Shown piece by piece: positions 8,414 through 20,916 of a stretch of 64,000 bases of DNA. The DNA is from Changshengia sp963803165 (lineage in GTDB: Bacteria; Chloroflexota; Dormibacteria; Aeolococcales; Aeolococcaceae), in NCBI GenBank assembly GCA_963803165.1, contig CAWDLK010000002.1, positions 443,641 through 507,640 on the forward strand, written 5' to 3'. The position numbers and the translations under genes are program-made. Position 1 is the stretch's first letter. Every line of letters begins with the position of its first letter. The notes under the pieces were generated by a model that saw only the letters and a list, made by a program, of their open reading frames with translations, was not told where the DNA came from and searched no databases.

Positions 8414-8442
8414 TTGACAACGTCCAGAATCAGATCCATAGT
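8414..8442 (+). promoter_or_regulatory. furA promoter
   Basis: TTGACA (8414-8419), 17-nt spacer, CATAGT (8437-8442). The -10 box ends 8 nt before the furA ATG, so the mRNA is probably leaderless. FurA proteins of this type repress their own furA-katG promoter; an operator would have to overlap this AT-richer stretch. Confidence 0.7.
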
Positions 8443-8450
8443 CCTTTACC

Positions 8451-8921
8451 ATGATCACGGAGAAGCCTGCGGACCCGGCGGACCTCCTCCGCCAGCATGG
8501 TCTGCAGGTGACCGCGCAGCGCCTGGCCGCCCTGAGGGCGGTCTCGGGCCGGCCGCACGGCACGGCGGAGGAGATCGAGGAGACCGTGCGAGCGGAGATC
8601 GGCGCGGTGTCGCGCCAGGCGGTCTACGACGCGCTCGGCATCCTGACCGAGAGGGGGCTCATCCGGCGCATCCAGCCGGCGCGATCGCCGGCGCGGTACG
8701 AGGATCGGGTGGACGACAACCACCACCACCTCGTCTGTCGCCGCTGCGGCCTCACCGTCGACGTCCGCTGTGCGGTGGGCTCGACGCCCTGCCTGGAGGC
8801 TGCCGACGACAGCGGCTACATCGTCGACGAGGCGGAGGTCATCTACTGGGGCACCTGCCCCGCCTGCCAGAGGGCCGCAGGGCGACCGCGGGGCAGGAGC
8901 CCGGAACCATCAGCCGCGTGA
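8451..8921 (+). CDS. furA: Fur-family regulator of katG (FurA)
   Basis: A 156-residue Fur-family repressor. The N-terminal winged helix covers about residues 10-85 (GLQVTAQRLAALRAVSGRPH, then SRQAVYDALGILTERGLIRR). The dimerisation part carries the metal motif DNHHHLVCRRCG and a second CPAC near the C-terminus, so a structural zinc site is likely. It stands 18 nt upstream of katG in the same direction, the classical furA-katG arrangement of actinobacteria in which FurA senses oxidants and represses the catalase-peroxidase. No Shine-Dalgarno is visible, in line with a leaderless start. Confidence 0.93.
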   Translation: MITEKPADPADLLRQHGLQVTAQRLAALRAVSGRPHGTAEEIEETVRAEIGAVSRQAVYDALGILTERGLIRRIQPARSPARYEDRVDDNHHHLVCRRCGLTVDVRCAVGSTPCLEAADDSGYIVDEAEVIYWGTCPACQRAAGRPRGRSPEPSAA

Positions 8922-8939
8922 GTTAGGAAGGGGACCACC

Positions 8940-11174
<2,235 letters not shown>

Positions 11175-11186
11175 TGCTGGAGCAGA

Positions 11187-11216
11187 GCACCCGGGACGCC
11201 CGGCCCGGACGGGTGC
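11187..11216 (+). terminator. Candidate terminator after katG
   Basis: GCACCCG (11187-11193) pairs with CGGGTGC (11210-11216), with further GC pairing possible inside, 12 nt after the katG stop. No T-run. Confidence 0.4.
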
Positions 11217-11315
11217 GCGCCGTCGCGGCGAGCATCTCCCGGGTGCCCGCTTACCGGCGAGCACTCGTCGTACTATGGGCGGAGGCCAACTCGACGATGG
11301 AGTGCGCGCGTCCAG

Positions 11316-12353
11316 ATGCCTGACACCGTCCGATGGGGGGTCCTTTCGACCGCCGCTATCGGCGACGCGCTGATACCGGGGCTGCTCGCCGCCGAGGGCT
11401 CGGAGCTCGCCGGGATCGCGTCGCGGTCGCCGGAGAAGGCCGCCGCCGCGGCCAGCCGCTGGGGCTGCCGCCCCTACTCCTCGTATGAGGAGCTGCTCGC
11501 CGAACCCTCGATCGAGGCCGTCTACATCCCCCTCCCCAACCACCTCCACACGGAGTGGACGATCAGAGCGCTGGAGGCGGGCAAGCACGTGCTCTGCGAG
11601 AAGCCGCTGGCGCTGACCGTCGAGGACATCGACGCCATCGCCGATGCCTCGCTGCGCACCGGCGGCCACGTCCTCGAGGCCTTCATGTACCGCCACGCGC
11701 CGCGCTGGCGGCGCGCCGCGGAGCTGGTCCGGAGCGGCGCCATCGGGGAGCCGCGGGTGGTGCGCATTGGCTTCGCCTTCTACGTCCCGCTCGACACCGC
11801 CAACATCCGGTTCATCCCCGAGGTGGGCGGCGGGATCATCTGGGACATGGGCTGCTACGCCAGCAACATGGCGCGCGGCATGCTCGGCACGGAGCCCACC
11901 GAGGTCTTCGGCTTCCCCGAGGTCCGCGAGGGCCAGAGGACCGAGACCACCTTCACCGGCGTGATGCGCTTCCCCGGCAAGGTCACCGCGCCCTTCTGGG
12001 TGAGCTTCGACTTCCCCAACCCGTTTGCCCAGGTGGAGGTGGTGGGGACCGACGGCTGGCTGATGCTGCCCGGGACCGGCTTCCGGCGCGAGCCGTTCAC
12101 CAAGCTCATCCTCCACCAGGGCGGTGAGGAGGTCTACCTGGACGGCGCCGAGCCCACCACCGAGACCTTCCCCTTCATCGACCCGTACCGGCTCGAGGTC
12201 GAGCACCTCGCCGACGTCATCCGAGGGCGAGCGCCGCTCGAGTACACCCTCGACGACGCGCGCCGCAACACCGCTGTGCTGCTGGCGATGCACGCGTCCA
12301 TCGCCCGCCGAGCGCCGGCGGCGGTCGCCACCGGGACCGCTCCGGCCGGCTGA
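11316..12353 (+). CDS. Gfo/Idh/MocA-family oxidoreductase
   Basis: A 345-residue NAD(P)-dependent dehydrogenase of the glucose-fructose oxidoreductase / inositol dehydrogenase family. The N-terminal Rossmann domain has the variant dinucleotide loop WGVLSTAAIGDALI and the family motif HVLCEKPLALT (Lys of the catalytic EKP about residue 96). The C-terminal part has the sheet region GGGIIWDMGCYASNMAR, with the usual Asp and Tyr. The substrate is likely a sugar or inositol but cannot be told from sequence. It stands alone between furA-katG and an SDR gene. The start codon lacks a strong ribosome site. Confidence 0.88.
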   Translation: MPDTVRWGVLSTAAIGDALIPGLLAAEGSELAGIASRSPEKAAAAASRWGCRPYSSYEELLAEPSIEAVYIPLPNHLHTEWTIRALEAGKHVLCEKPLALTVEDIDAIADASLRTGGHVLEAFMYRHAPRWRRAAELVRSGAIGEPRVVRIGFAFYVPLDTANIRFIPEVGGGIIWDMGCYASNMARGMLGTEPTEVFGFPEVREGQRTETTFTGVMRFPGKVTAPFWVSFDFPNPFAQVEVVGTDGWLMLPGTGFRREPFTKLILHQGGEEVYLDGAEPTTETFPFIDPYRLEVEHLADVIRGRAPLEYTLDDARRNTAVLLAMHASIARRAPAAVATGTAPAG

Positions 12354-12599
12354 TCAGGCCTCGCTCCGGCACTCCGCGGGTGCCGACGTGTCGTCCTCCG
12401 ACCGATGGATGGCTTCCTCTCCGGCACGTTCTGACAGTGACTTCCAGCCTGGTATCTGTGATCACAATGGACGTTGACACCAATTGGAGCGCACTGATGC
12501 GCGGCATCGCGGCGGCGTGCCGGCGGACGCAGAGCTGAGATCATCGACGCCACCTGACCCATCGAGCCGCCGCCGCCGGGCGGCACCAGGAGGGACGAC

Positions 12600-13370
12600 G
12601 TGATCGAGCGGACCGAGACGCCGGCCGGCGGGGCTCCGGCGCGCCCGCTGGCGGTGGTCACCGGGGCGAGCGCGGGGATCGGTGAGGCGATCGCCACCCG
12701 GCTCTCCGCCGTGGGGTACCGCCTCCTCCTCGGGGCCCGCCGCGAGGATCGCCTCCGCGAGGTCGCCGGGAGGCTGGGCGCCGAGGCGCGGGTCCTGGAC
12801 GTCGCCGACGAGGCGAGCGTGGCCGCCTTCTGCGCCGGGATCGAGCGGCTCGAGGTGCTGGTCAACAACGCCGGCGGCGCCCGCGGCCTGGACCCGCTGG
12901 CCCAGGCCCGCAGCGATCAGTGGCGCTGGATGTGGGAGGTCAACGTGCTCGGGCTCATGCAGATGACCCGGGCGCTGCTGCCGGCGCTGGAGGCATCGGG
13001 GCACGGTCACGTCGTCAACGTCTCCTCCACCGCCGGCCTCGAGGTGTACGAGGGCGGGAGCGGCTACACCAGCGCCAAGCACGCGGTCCACGCCATCAGC
13101 GGGACCCTCCGCCTGGAGCTGGCCGGGCGGCCGGTCCGGGTCACCGAGATCTCCCCCGGGATGGTCGAGACTGACTTCAGCCTCCGCCGTTTCGGGGGCG
13201 ACGCGGACCGGGCGGCGGCCGTATACCAGGGGGTGACCGCGCTCACGGCCGAGGACGTGGCCGACGTCGTGGCCTTCGCGGTGACCCGGCCCGCCCACGT
13301 CAACATCGACGAGATCGTGCTGCGTCCGATCCAGCAGGCCGCGGCCCACAAGGTGGTGCGGCGAGGCTGA
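12600..13370 (+). CDS. Short-chain dehydrogenase/reductase
   Basis: A 256-residue classical SDR. The cofactor loop is VVTGASAGIGEAIA (residues about 20-33), the structural motif is LVNNAGGA, and the catalytic Ser-Tyr-Lys triad is present in NVSSTAGLEVYE and YTSAKHAVHA. An Arg-rich segment after the first beta-alpha-beta (GARREDRL) suggests NADPH preference. The sequence resembles the YdfG / 3-hydroxy acid (serine) dehydrogenase branch, including the C-terminal NIDEIVLRP. GTG start with CAGGAGGGA 7 nt upstream. Confidence 0.9.
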   Translation: MIERTETPAGGAPARPLAVVTGASAGIGEAIATRLSAVGYRLLLGARREDRLREVAGRLGAEARVLDVADEASVAAFCAGIERLEVLVNNAGGARGLDPLAQARSDQWRWMWEVNVLGLMQMTRALLPALEASGHGHVVNVSSTAGLEVYEGGSGYTSAKHAVHAISGTLRLELAGRPVRVTEISPGMVETDFSLRRFGGDADRAAAVYQGVTALTAEDVADVVAFAVTRPAHVNIDEIVLRPIQQAAAHKVVRRG

Positions 13371-13377
13371 TCCGCCC

Positions 13378-13797
13378 TCAGCTCTTCTCCCCGCCCAGGA
13401 AGCCCACCACCACGCCGAAGATGGTGGTCGAGAGGGCGAAGAGGGTCGTATACGAGTTGGTCAGCTTGAGGGCGTCGGCGGTCACCCCGCCCCCCAGGAG
13501 CACCACGAAGATGGCGAGCGCGACCAGGAACCTCCCGGTGTTGAACGTGGTCCCGCCGAGGAGCTGATTGGTGAGGTCGGCGGCGCTGCTGCTGGCCTGC
13601 GCGTCCGCCGCGGCCGGGGTCGGAGGCTTGCTCGCCAGCGCCCTGCTCACCGCGCTCACCACCGGCTGGAGCTGGCCGGCCATCTGCACCGACAGGGTCT
13701 TCTGCTGCTCGGAATCGGTGGGCGGCTCCGCGGTCAGCGCGGTGCGGAGCAGCTGGGTGAGCCCGGGATCAGCCTGTCGCTCGAAGAAGACGCCCAT
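13378..13797 (-). CDS. Hypothetical small membrane protein
   Basis: A 139-residue protein of unknown function. The N-terminal 85 residues are polar and Ala/Ser-rich; two hydrophobic segments follow (FLVALAIFVVLLGGGVTADA and LFALSTTIFGVVVGFLGG). The segments are separated by about 12 residues, so this may be a C-terminal hairpin anchor. It may form an operon with the next minus-strand gene, also a small membrane protein. The gap of 7 nt from the convergent SDR stop leaves little room for terminators. Confidence 0.55.
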   Translation of the reverse strand: MGVFFERQADPGLTQLLRTALTAEPPTDSEQQKTLSVQMAGQLQPVVSAVSRALASKPPTPAAADAQASSSAADLTNQLLGGTTFNTGRFLVALAIFVVLLGGGVTADALKLTNSYTTLFALSTTIFGVVVGFLGGEKS

Positions 13798-13924
13798 GAC
13801 CCAATGCCCTCCCTGACGGTCCGTCGGCGTGGCCGGGTGTCCCGGCCACGGGGGTACCCGCCTGCGTTTCTACCACGCCGGGCGCGGTCGGGCCAGGGGC
13901 CGGGCCCGGGCGCCAGCTCCGCCA

Positions 13925-14233
13925 TCAGAGCCTCCGACCCCTCCCGCGGCCGACGATCGGGCGTCCGGCCACGCTCGCCAGGGCGAAGAAGAAGGCGAAT
14001 CCAAGCAGATCGGACACCGCGATGAGCTGGGTGGTGTCGGCGCCTGATGGAGCCAGGAGGGCCAGGAAGGTGCCGGCGAAGATGACATGCACGGCCAGAG
14101 CCCCGATCAGGCCGGCGATGACGGCGAGCGCCCCGACCACCGACCTGAGGTGCTCGACGATGAGGTCGGCTCCGACGGGATCGGTGGGCGTGACGGGCGG
14201 CCCCGGGATCGGGGCCGGGTACTGGTCTGGCAT
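13925..14233 (-). CDS. Hypothetical small membrane protein
   Basis: About 102 residues. A Pro-rich N-terminus (MPDQYPAPIPGPPVTPTDP) is followed by two transmembrane helices (VVGALAVIAGLIGALAVHVI and a region ending LLGFAFFFALASVAG). I chose the ATG at 14233 because AGGAGGAG lies 7 nt upstream; the frame is open further to 14317 without a ribosome site. I do not recognise the family. Confidence 0.6.
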   Translation of the reverse strand: MPDQYPAPIPGPPVTPTDPVGADLIVEHLRSVVGALAVIAGLIGALAVHVIFAGTFLALLAPSGADTTQLIAVSDLLGFAFFFALASVAGRPIVGRGRGRRL

Positions 14234-14394
14234 CGGATCGCTCCTCCTGGGCGCAGCGCTGGCTCCAGCAGCGCGGAACCCCGCGGTCGGTGGGCTCGCA
14301 GGGTGGAGCGTATCCACCCGATCGGTCGCACCTCAAGGGGGCGACGACCGCCGTCGGAGGGGCAACCGGAGGCAGCGGGTTGGAGGCCCCACCC

Positions 14395-15669
14395 TCAGGG
14401 GAAGATGCCGCGATCGCTGGTCGCCTCGGCCACCCGCTTGACGGCCACCGCATAGGCGCCGAGGCGCAGCGGCACCCCCAGGCTCTGCGATGCGTCCCAC
14501 GACGAGTTGAAGGCCACCGTCAGGATCCGCTCGAGACGATCGTTGATCTCGTTCTCCTCCCAGAAGAACGACTGAAGGTCCTGGACCCACTCGAAGTAGG
14601 AGACGATGACCCCCCCGGCGTTGGTGACGATGTCGGGAACGACTGTCACCCCCCGCTTGCGGAGGATGTCGTCGGCATCGGGAGTGGTGGGCCCGTTGGC
14701 GCCCTCGAGGATCAGCGACGCCTGGACCCGTCCGGCGTTGGCAGCGGTGATCTGGTTCTCCAGCGCGGCCGGGACGAGCACGTCGACCGGGGCCTCGAGC
14801 AGATCGGGGTTGCTGATGGGCCGGGTCCCGGGGAAGCCGATGACCGAGCCGGTGCCGTGGACGTGCTCGATCAGCGCCGGGATGTCCAGCCCCGTCTCGC
14901 TCAGGACGCCGCCGGCCCAGTCCGAGACCGCCCGGATGCTGAAGCCGTCCTCGGCCATCAGCTGCGCGGCGGTGCTCCCAACGTTGCCGAAACCCTGCAC
15001 CGCGACGGTGAGCCGGTGGGGATCGAGACCCAGGCGGCTGCAGGCCTGCTGGGCCACCATCGCGCAGCCGCGGCCGGTGGCGGCGCTGCGTCCCTGGCTC
15101 CCGCCCACGCTGATCGGCTTGCCGGTGACCACGGCAGGGATCGAGTAGCCCCGGCTCATCGAGACCGTGTCCATGATCCAGGCCATGACCTGGGGGGTGG
15201 TGTTGACGTCCGGGGCGGGAATGTCCCGCTCGGATCCGATCAGCACCGAGATCTCGCTCGCGTAGCGGCGGGTGAGCCGCTCCAGCTCGTTGCGGCTGAG
15301 CCGGGTGGGATCGACGATCACCCCGCCCTTGGCACCCCCGAAGGGGATCCCCGCCACCGCGCACTTCCAGGTCATCCACATCGCCAGCGCCTTGACCTCG
15401 CTGAGGCTGACCTGAGGGTGGAAGCGGATGCCACCCTTGGCCGGCCCCCGGTTGAGGTTGTGCTGGACCCGGTAACCCTGGAAGACCTGCACCGATCCGT
15501 CGTCCAGCTTGACCGGGAAGTTGACGATCAGCTGGCGCTGGGGCTCACGCAGAATGGCCCGCACCCCGGGCTCGAGGTCGAGGACGTCGGCCGCGGCATC
15601 GAACTGGCGCTGCGCGTTGAGCCAGGGATCGTCGACCAGGGGCAGATCGGCTGCCAGGTCCACGGCCAT
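14395..15669 (-). CDS. Glutamate dehydrogenase (Glu/Leu/Phe/Val family)
   Basis: About 424 residues. It catalyses reversible oxidative deamination of glutamate. The substrate-binding lysine motif GPAKGGIRFHP (about residue 75), the catalytic Lys region MTWKCAVAGIPFGGAKGG, the PAPDVNT motif and the Rossmann loop VAVQGFGNVGS are all visible. Size fits the hexameric NAD-type small GDH group. The start is taken at ATG 15669, preceded by a near-perfect GGAGGTGA; an upstream ATG at 15684 overlaps that site. No neighbour shows whether the role is assimilation or catabolism. Confidence 0.93.
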   Translation of the reverse strand: MAVDLAADLPLVDDPWLNAQRQFDAAADVLDLEPGVRAILREPQRQLIVNFPVKLDDGSVQVFQGYRVQHNLNRGPAKGGIRFHPQVSLSEVKALAMWMTWKCAVAGIPFGGAKGGVIVDPTRLSRNELERLTRRYASEISVLIGSERDIPAPDVNTTPQVMAWIMDTVSMSRGYSIPAVVTGKPISVGGSQGRSAATGRGCAMVAQQACSRLGLDPHRLTVAVQGFGNVGSTAAQLMAEDGFSIRAVSDWAGGVLSETGLDIPALIEHVHGTGSVIGFPGTRPISNPDLLEAPVDVLVPAALENQITAANAGRVQASLILEGANGPTTPDADDILRKRGVTVVPDIVTNAGGVIVSYFEWVQDLQSFFWEENEINDRLERILTVAFNSSWDASQSLGVPLRLGAYAVAVKRVAEATSDRGIFP

Positions 15670-15748
15670 CTCGTTCACCTCCATCTGACGCTGACGAGTA
15701 TCGGACCAGCGCCGGTTCCGGCGACCGGGGCCCCCTCCCAGCTCGCCG

Positions 15749-16768
15749 TCACGGCCACGGCCCGTCGGCCACCTCGGAACGGTGGGGCGGATCGGCCCCG
15801 GGCCGCGAGCAGGCGACCCCGGCCACCCGGCCGGCCACCTCGAGGGCGCGCTCGAGATCGGCGGGAGCGAGCGCGGCCAGCCCGCCGGGATGCAGCGCGC
15901 CTGCCTCGGCGAGCCAGGTCAGGAGGGCCGCCGAGTACGCATCGCCGGCGCCCACGGTGTCCACCACCTCACCGGACGGTGCCGGGCCGACCACCGAGGA
16001 GCCGTCAGGGCGGAAGGCCACCAACTCGCGGGGCCCCCGGGTGAGCACGACCAGCTCCGGACCCTCGCCCGCCCAGGAGCGAGCGACCTCGATGGGATCG
16101 GCATCGGGGTGCATGAAGGCCATGTCGCCGTCGCTCACCTTGACCAGGTGGGCCTGCCGAACCAGCGAGCGGGCCCGGGCGGTGAAGGCCGCGGCATCGG
16201 CGATGTGCGACGGCCGGACGTTGGGGTCGTACGAGATCAGCACCCCACCCTGGGCATGCACGTCGGCGATCCACGAGGCCAGGGCCTCGGCGCCCGGCGC
16301 CACCGCGGTGGCCAGCGATCCGGTGTGCACCGCCGCCACCGCGAGACGCTCGGTGCGGGGCAGCTCGTCGGGATGCCACTGCCAGTCCGCGGTGTCCGCG
16401 CCGTAGAAGGAGTAGGTGGCCAGCCCCGCGGCGTCCAGGGCGACGATGGCGAGGGTCGGCGCCTCGCCGGTCACCACCGAGTAGCTGAGGTCCACCCCGC
16501 TGTCGCTGAGGTGGGAGCTGAGCCAGGGTCCCAGCCCCGACGACGAGAGGCGTCCGGCGAAGCCGACGGCGACGCCCAGCCGCGCCAGCCCCACCGCCAC
16601 GTTGGCGGGGGATCCACCTGGCCGGACCATGAGACGCAGCGCCTCCGTCGAGAGCAGCTCGCCGGCGGCCGCCGGCGGCGCGGAGGGAACGCCCTCCGCA
16701 CCGTCGTCGACCACCACCGCATCGGCGATGACCTCGCCGACCACCAGCACGGTGACCGGTGCGCCCAT
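15749..16768 (-). CDS. PfkB-family carbohydrate kinase
   Basis: About 339 residues, ribokinase/PfkB fold. The N-terminal signature region is LMVRPGGSPANVAVGLARLG and the C-terminal ATP/anion-hole signature DTVGAGDAYSAALL holds the catalytic Asp. Fructokinase-like in overall layout, but the sugar cannot be named. The start is taken at ATG 16768 because the upstream part of the open frame is only a shadow of the aminotransferase gene. It is the last gene of the minus-strand permease-to-kinase operon. Confidence 0.87.
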   Translation of the reverse strand: MGAPVTVLVVGEVIADAVVVDDGAEGVPSAPPAAAGELLSTEALRLMVRPGGSPANVAVGLARLGVAVGFAGRLSSSGLGPWLSSHLSDSGVDLSYSVVTGEAPTLAIVALDAAGLATYSFYGADTADWQWHPDELPRTERLAVAAVHTGSLATAVAPGAEALASWIADVHAQGGVLISYDPNVRPSHIADAAAFTARARSLVRQAHLVKVSDGDMAFMHPDADPIEVARSWAGEGPELVVLTRGPRELVAFRPDGSSVVGPAPSGEVVDTVGAGDAYSAALLTWLAEAGALHPGGLAALAPADLERALEVAGRVAGVACSRPGADPPHRSEVADGPWP

Positions 16769-16808
16769 CAGCGGCCCGTCCAGGCGGCCACGGGTCCGGT
16801 CAGGCCGC

Positions 16809-18113
<1,305 letters not shown>

Positions 18114-18249
18114 GCTGATCTCCTCAAATCCCCTGTGCCTCGACACGCCGCCGCCCCATCTGCCGCCGGGCCGGATGCTCCGGTCAGGCCACGCTGAGGG
18201 CGCCGGCGCGCTCAGCGAAACTTCGAAACTGGCCCCGGACGCGCCCGGG

Positions 18250-19122
18250 TCACGCCACCGCCCGGCGCGCCGCCGCGAGCTCGACCTCCATGAATCGGTG
18301 CGCGTGCCGGGCGAGATCGCGGCCGTCGCTCCACAGATCCCGCCACACTCCGACCGACGAGCAGAACTCCGGCGAGATGACCTCGGACGAGAAGCTCTCG
18401 AAGGCGATCGGCCCCGCGTACCCGGCCCGGGCCAGGGCCCGGAAGAAGTCCGCGAAGCGGATGGTCCCGGAGCCGAGGTAGCCGCGGTGGCTCTCGCCGA
18501 TGTGAACGTACCCCAGCCGGTCGCCGCACTGGAGCACCGGCTTCTCGAGGTCGCCCTCCTCGATATTCATGTGATACACATCGAGGTGCACCACCACGTT
18601 GGGCGCCTCGGTCTCGGCGATGAGCGCCAGCGCCTGCGCCGCGGTGTTGACGAGGTTGCTCTCGTAGCGGTTCACCGGCTCGAGGCCGAGCTTCATGCCC
18701 AGCCCGTCGGCGACGCCGGCCACCCTGCGGAGCGCAGCCGCGACCTGGGCGCGAGCGCCCGGGGCGCTCGGGGCCAGGTACTTGCCCATGGCGCTGTAGA
18801 GGACCCCACCCAGGTACGGCGAACCCAGCTCCCCGGCGACCCGCAGCGCGCGGGTGAGCAGGGCCTCGCCGCGCCGGGCGACCTCGGCATCAGGGCTGGA
18901 GACGTCGGTGTCGAATCCCAATCCGAGCGAGCAGGTGGCGGAGAGCCCGTGCCGCGCCAGCGCGGCCCGGGTCATGGCCGGGTCCACCCGGTCCGGGTCC
19001 AGGAGCGGGATCTCGATGAAGTCGTACCCAGCCTGCCGGGTCATCTCCAGAGCCTGGTCGCACTCGCGCTCGCTCCAGCCCGGCACGAAGACCAGGGCGT
19101 GCACTCCAAGGCGGTTCACCAT
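18250..19122 (-). CDS. Sugar phosphate isomerase/epimerase (TIM barrel)
   Basis: About 290 residues of the xylose-isomerase-like TIM barrel family (AP-endonuclease 2 superfamily), closest in feel to D-psicose/tagatose 3-epimerases. The start (MVNRLGVHALVFVPGW) and the metal-binding segments LGLEPVNRYE, VVVHLDVYHMNIEE, YVHIGESHRGYLG and IAFESFSSE are visible, giving the Glu-Asp-His-Glu metal set. Start chosen at ATG 19122 where homology-like sequence begins. Member of the operon facing the LacI regulator. Confidence 0.88.
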   Translation of the reverse strand: MVNRLGVHALVFVPGWSERECDQALEMTRQAGYDFIEIPLLDPDRVDPAMTRAALARHGLSATCSLGLGFDTDVSSPDAEVARRGEALLTRALRVAGELGSPYLGGVLYSAMGKYLAPSAPGARAQVAAALRRVAGVADGLGMKLGLEPVNRYESNLVNTAAQALALIAETEAPNVVVHLDVYHMNIEEGDLEKPVLQCGDRLGYVHIGESHRGYLGSGTIRFADFFRALARAGYAGPIAFESFSSEVISPEFCSSVGVWRDLWSDGRDLARHAHRFMEVELAAARRAVA

Positions 19123-19165
19123 CGACGTTGCCTGCTGCCTCCTCGGGAACTCAGGCGGTTGACCG

Positions 19166-19906
19166 TTATCTCCCCACCTCGTCCGGGAGCTCGTACCAGA
19201 GGACACGCTTCCCGATCCGGCCTCGCAGCCTCCAGCCCCGCGACTTGGGCGCGGCGACCATTGCCCCCGCGATCGCACCGATGCGTTCCAGCACCACGGC
19301 GAGCTGGTCACCCTCCAGCAGGTCGGCCGCGTCGGTCCGCACCCTCGCAAGGGTGGCGGTCACCGTGGTGTAGAGGCCCCAGTCCCTCGAGGTTGCCGCG
19401 GTCAGTCGGGCCAGGTCGATCGCCTCGGGCTCGGCGCCTCCGTCGACCGGGTGGTCGAGGAGGATGGCGACGACATCCTTGAGATCCTTGAGGTTCATCT
19501 CCACGATCTGCAGCTTGGTGAGCAGCAGGTCGGCGGGAGGGATGGTGCGGCGGCCGGGCACGAGGCTGTGGCTCAGGTCGATCTTGTGGCACATCGAGAA
19601 CTCGCCCAGGAAGACGTCGATCTGCCAGTCCCCCAACTCGTGGAAGAAGAGGAGGCGGGTCTCGCCGTGGAGGGCGTTGAAGCGCTGGTCGCCCTCGTAG
19701 CCGTTCTCGGAGAGGAGCGCCCGGGTGGCCGCTCCAGAGACGCGGTCGGTCACGAAGTCGATGTCGGGGTACTGCCGGCGCAGCACCGGCAGCTGGGCGC
19801 TCGGGCACAGCTCGCAGATGGCGAGTCCCCCGAGCAGCCGCAGGTGCAACCCCCTCTCCTCCCCCAGGGCGATCAGGCGGTCAGCCTCCTCGGTCAGCTC
19901 AGGCAT
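19166..19906 (-). CDS. Nucleotidyltransferase-like protein
   Basis: About 246 residues. LRLLGGLAICELCPSAQLP followed by DIDFVTD resembles the GG...DxD core of minimal nucleotidyltransferase domains, and LLTKLQIVEMNLKDLKDVVA matches the helix that follows in that family (Lys and Asp of KxQ...DLxD). The rest (YTTVTATLARVRTDA...) is unassigned. In an operon with a metallophosphoesterase, it could modify a small molecule or protein rather than RNA; the function is unknown. ATG 19906 has GGAG about 10 nt upstream. Confidence 0.65.
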   Translation of the reverse strand: MPELTEEADRLIALGEERGLHLRLLGGLAICELCPSAQLPVLRRQYPDIDFVTDRVSGAATRALLSENGYEGDQRFNALHGETRLLFFHELGDWQIDVFLGEFSMCHKIDLSHSLVPGRRTIPPADLLLTKLQIVEMNLKDLKDVVAILLDHPVDGGAEPEAIDLARLTAATSRDWGLYTTVTATLARVRTDAADLLEGDQLAVVLERIGAIAGAMVAAPKSRGWRLRGRIGKRVLWYELPDEVGR

Positions 19907-19941
19907 GGGGTCACTGCTCCTGGCGGGCCGACGGCCCACGG

Positions 19942-20895
19942 TCACGCGGCGATGAGGACATGGTCCAGCAGGCCCTTCTTCTCGTCCAGCTCCAGGAGCA
20001 CCCCGCGCAGGACACCCTCGCCGTACTCGCTGCCGGGGTTGATGCACCGGGTCCTCCCGATCCGCACCACGGCTCGCGACTCGTGGATGTGCCCGTGCAG
20101 GGCGACGCTCGGCTGGTACCGGCGAATGGCGTCCCGCACCGCCGTCGAGCCGACGGGGCCGATCTGCACCATCCCCCCCGAGACGCGCGGCTTGAGGTTG
20201 CTGTCCAGGAGCGGGGCCTGGTCCAGCCCGCTGCCGTAGGGGGGCACGTGGAGGCTGAAGACCGCGGTGCTCGGGTTCCTCACCCGGTCCGCCATCGCGC
20301 TGATCCTCGCCAGCAGGGCTTCCTCGGGCTCCTCCCGCGGGGTGTCCCACGGGGTCGGGTTGGAGTAGCCGGTGGCGATCATCTCCACCGCGCCTCGCAG
20401 GGCGATCACCTCCCCCTCCGGGTTGCGGACCACGTCCGAGCTGCCCAGCACCTCGTCGATGCCGAAGTCGTCGTCGTTGCCCGGCGCGATGTAGCACTCG
20501 ACGTCCTGACCGCGGAGCCGCTCCTCGGCCAGGGCCACCCACTGCTTGGCCACTCCCGACATCGCCACCACGAACTCCTCCGCAGCCAGCTCCGGATCCG
20601 CCTGGATCCGGGCCAGCTGCTCGGGATCGGTGCGGAAGGAGTACGCAGCGGCGGCGCGGATCTCCCGCTCCGCCGCCGCGATACCCTCGGCGTCCGTCAC
20701 CACGTCACGGTCCAGCCAGTGGTAGCGGAACCTACCCTGGCCCTGGTCCACCAATGGGATGAGCAGCTTGCCGGTGATGTCCCCTCCCAGCACCAGCACG
20801 GACGCCTCGTAGACCTTGGCCGCGTTCAGGAACTTCCTGAAGCAGACGTCGGACCCGTGGATGTCGGTGGTGAAGAAGAGGCGGAACTTGCTCAT
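19942..20895 (-). CDS. Calcineurin-like metallophosphoesterase
   Basis: A 317-residue protein with the full metallophosphoesterase metal set: FFTTDIHGSD (about residue 12), VLGGDITGK (about 40), GNDDDFG (about 140), SLHVPPYG and the C-terminal LHGHIHES (about 266). Such enzymes hydrolyse phosphoesters with two metal ions. A cytoplasmic location is likely because no signal peptide is seen. It lies 35 nt upstream of the nucleotidyltransferase-like gene and 21 nt downstream of the permease gene, in one operon. Confidence 0.88.
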   Translation of the reverse strand: MSKFRLFFTTDIHGSDVCFRKFLNAAKVYEASVLVLGGDITGKLLIPLVDQGQGRFRYHWLDRDVVTDAEGIAAAEREIRAAAAYSFRTDPEQLARIQADPELAAEEFVVAMSGVAKQWVALAEERLRGQDVECYIAPGNDDDFGIDEVLGSSDVVRNPEGEVIALRGAVEMIATGYSNPTPWDTPREEPEEALLARISAMADRVRNPSTAVFSLHVPPYGSGLDQAPLLDSNLKPRVSGGMVQIGPVGSTAVRDAIRRYQPSVALHGHIHESRAVVRIGRTRCINPGSEYGEGVLRGVLLELDEKKGLLDHVLIAA

Positions 20896-20916
20896 CGATC
20901 TAGCCTGTCACCGAGC

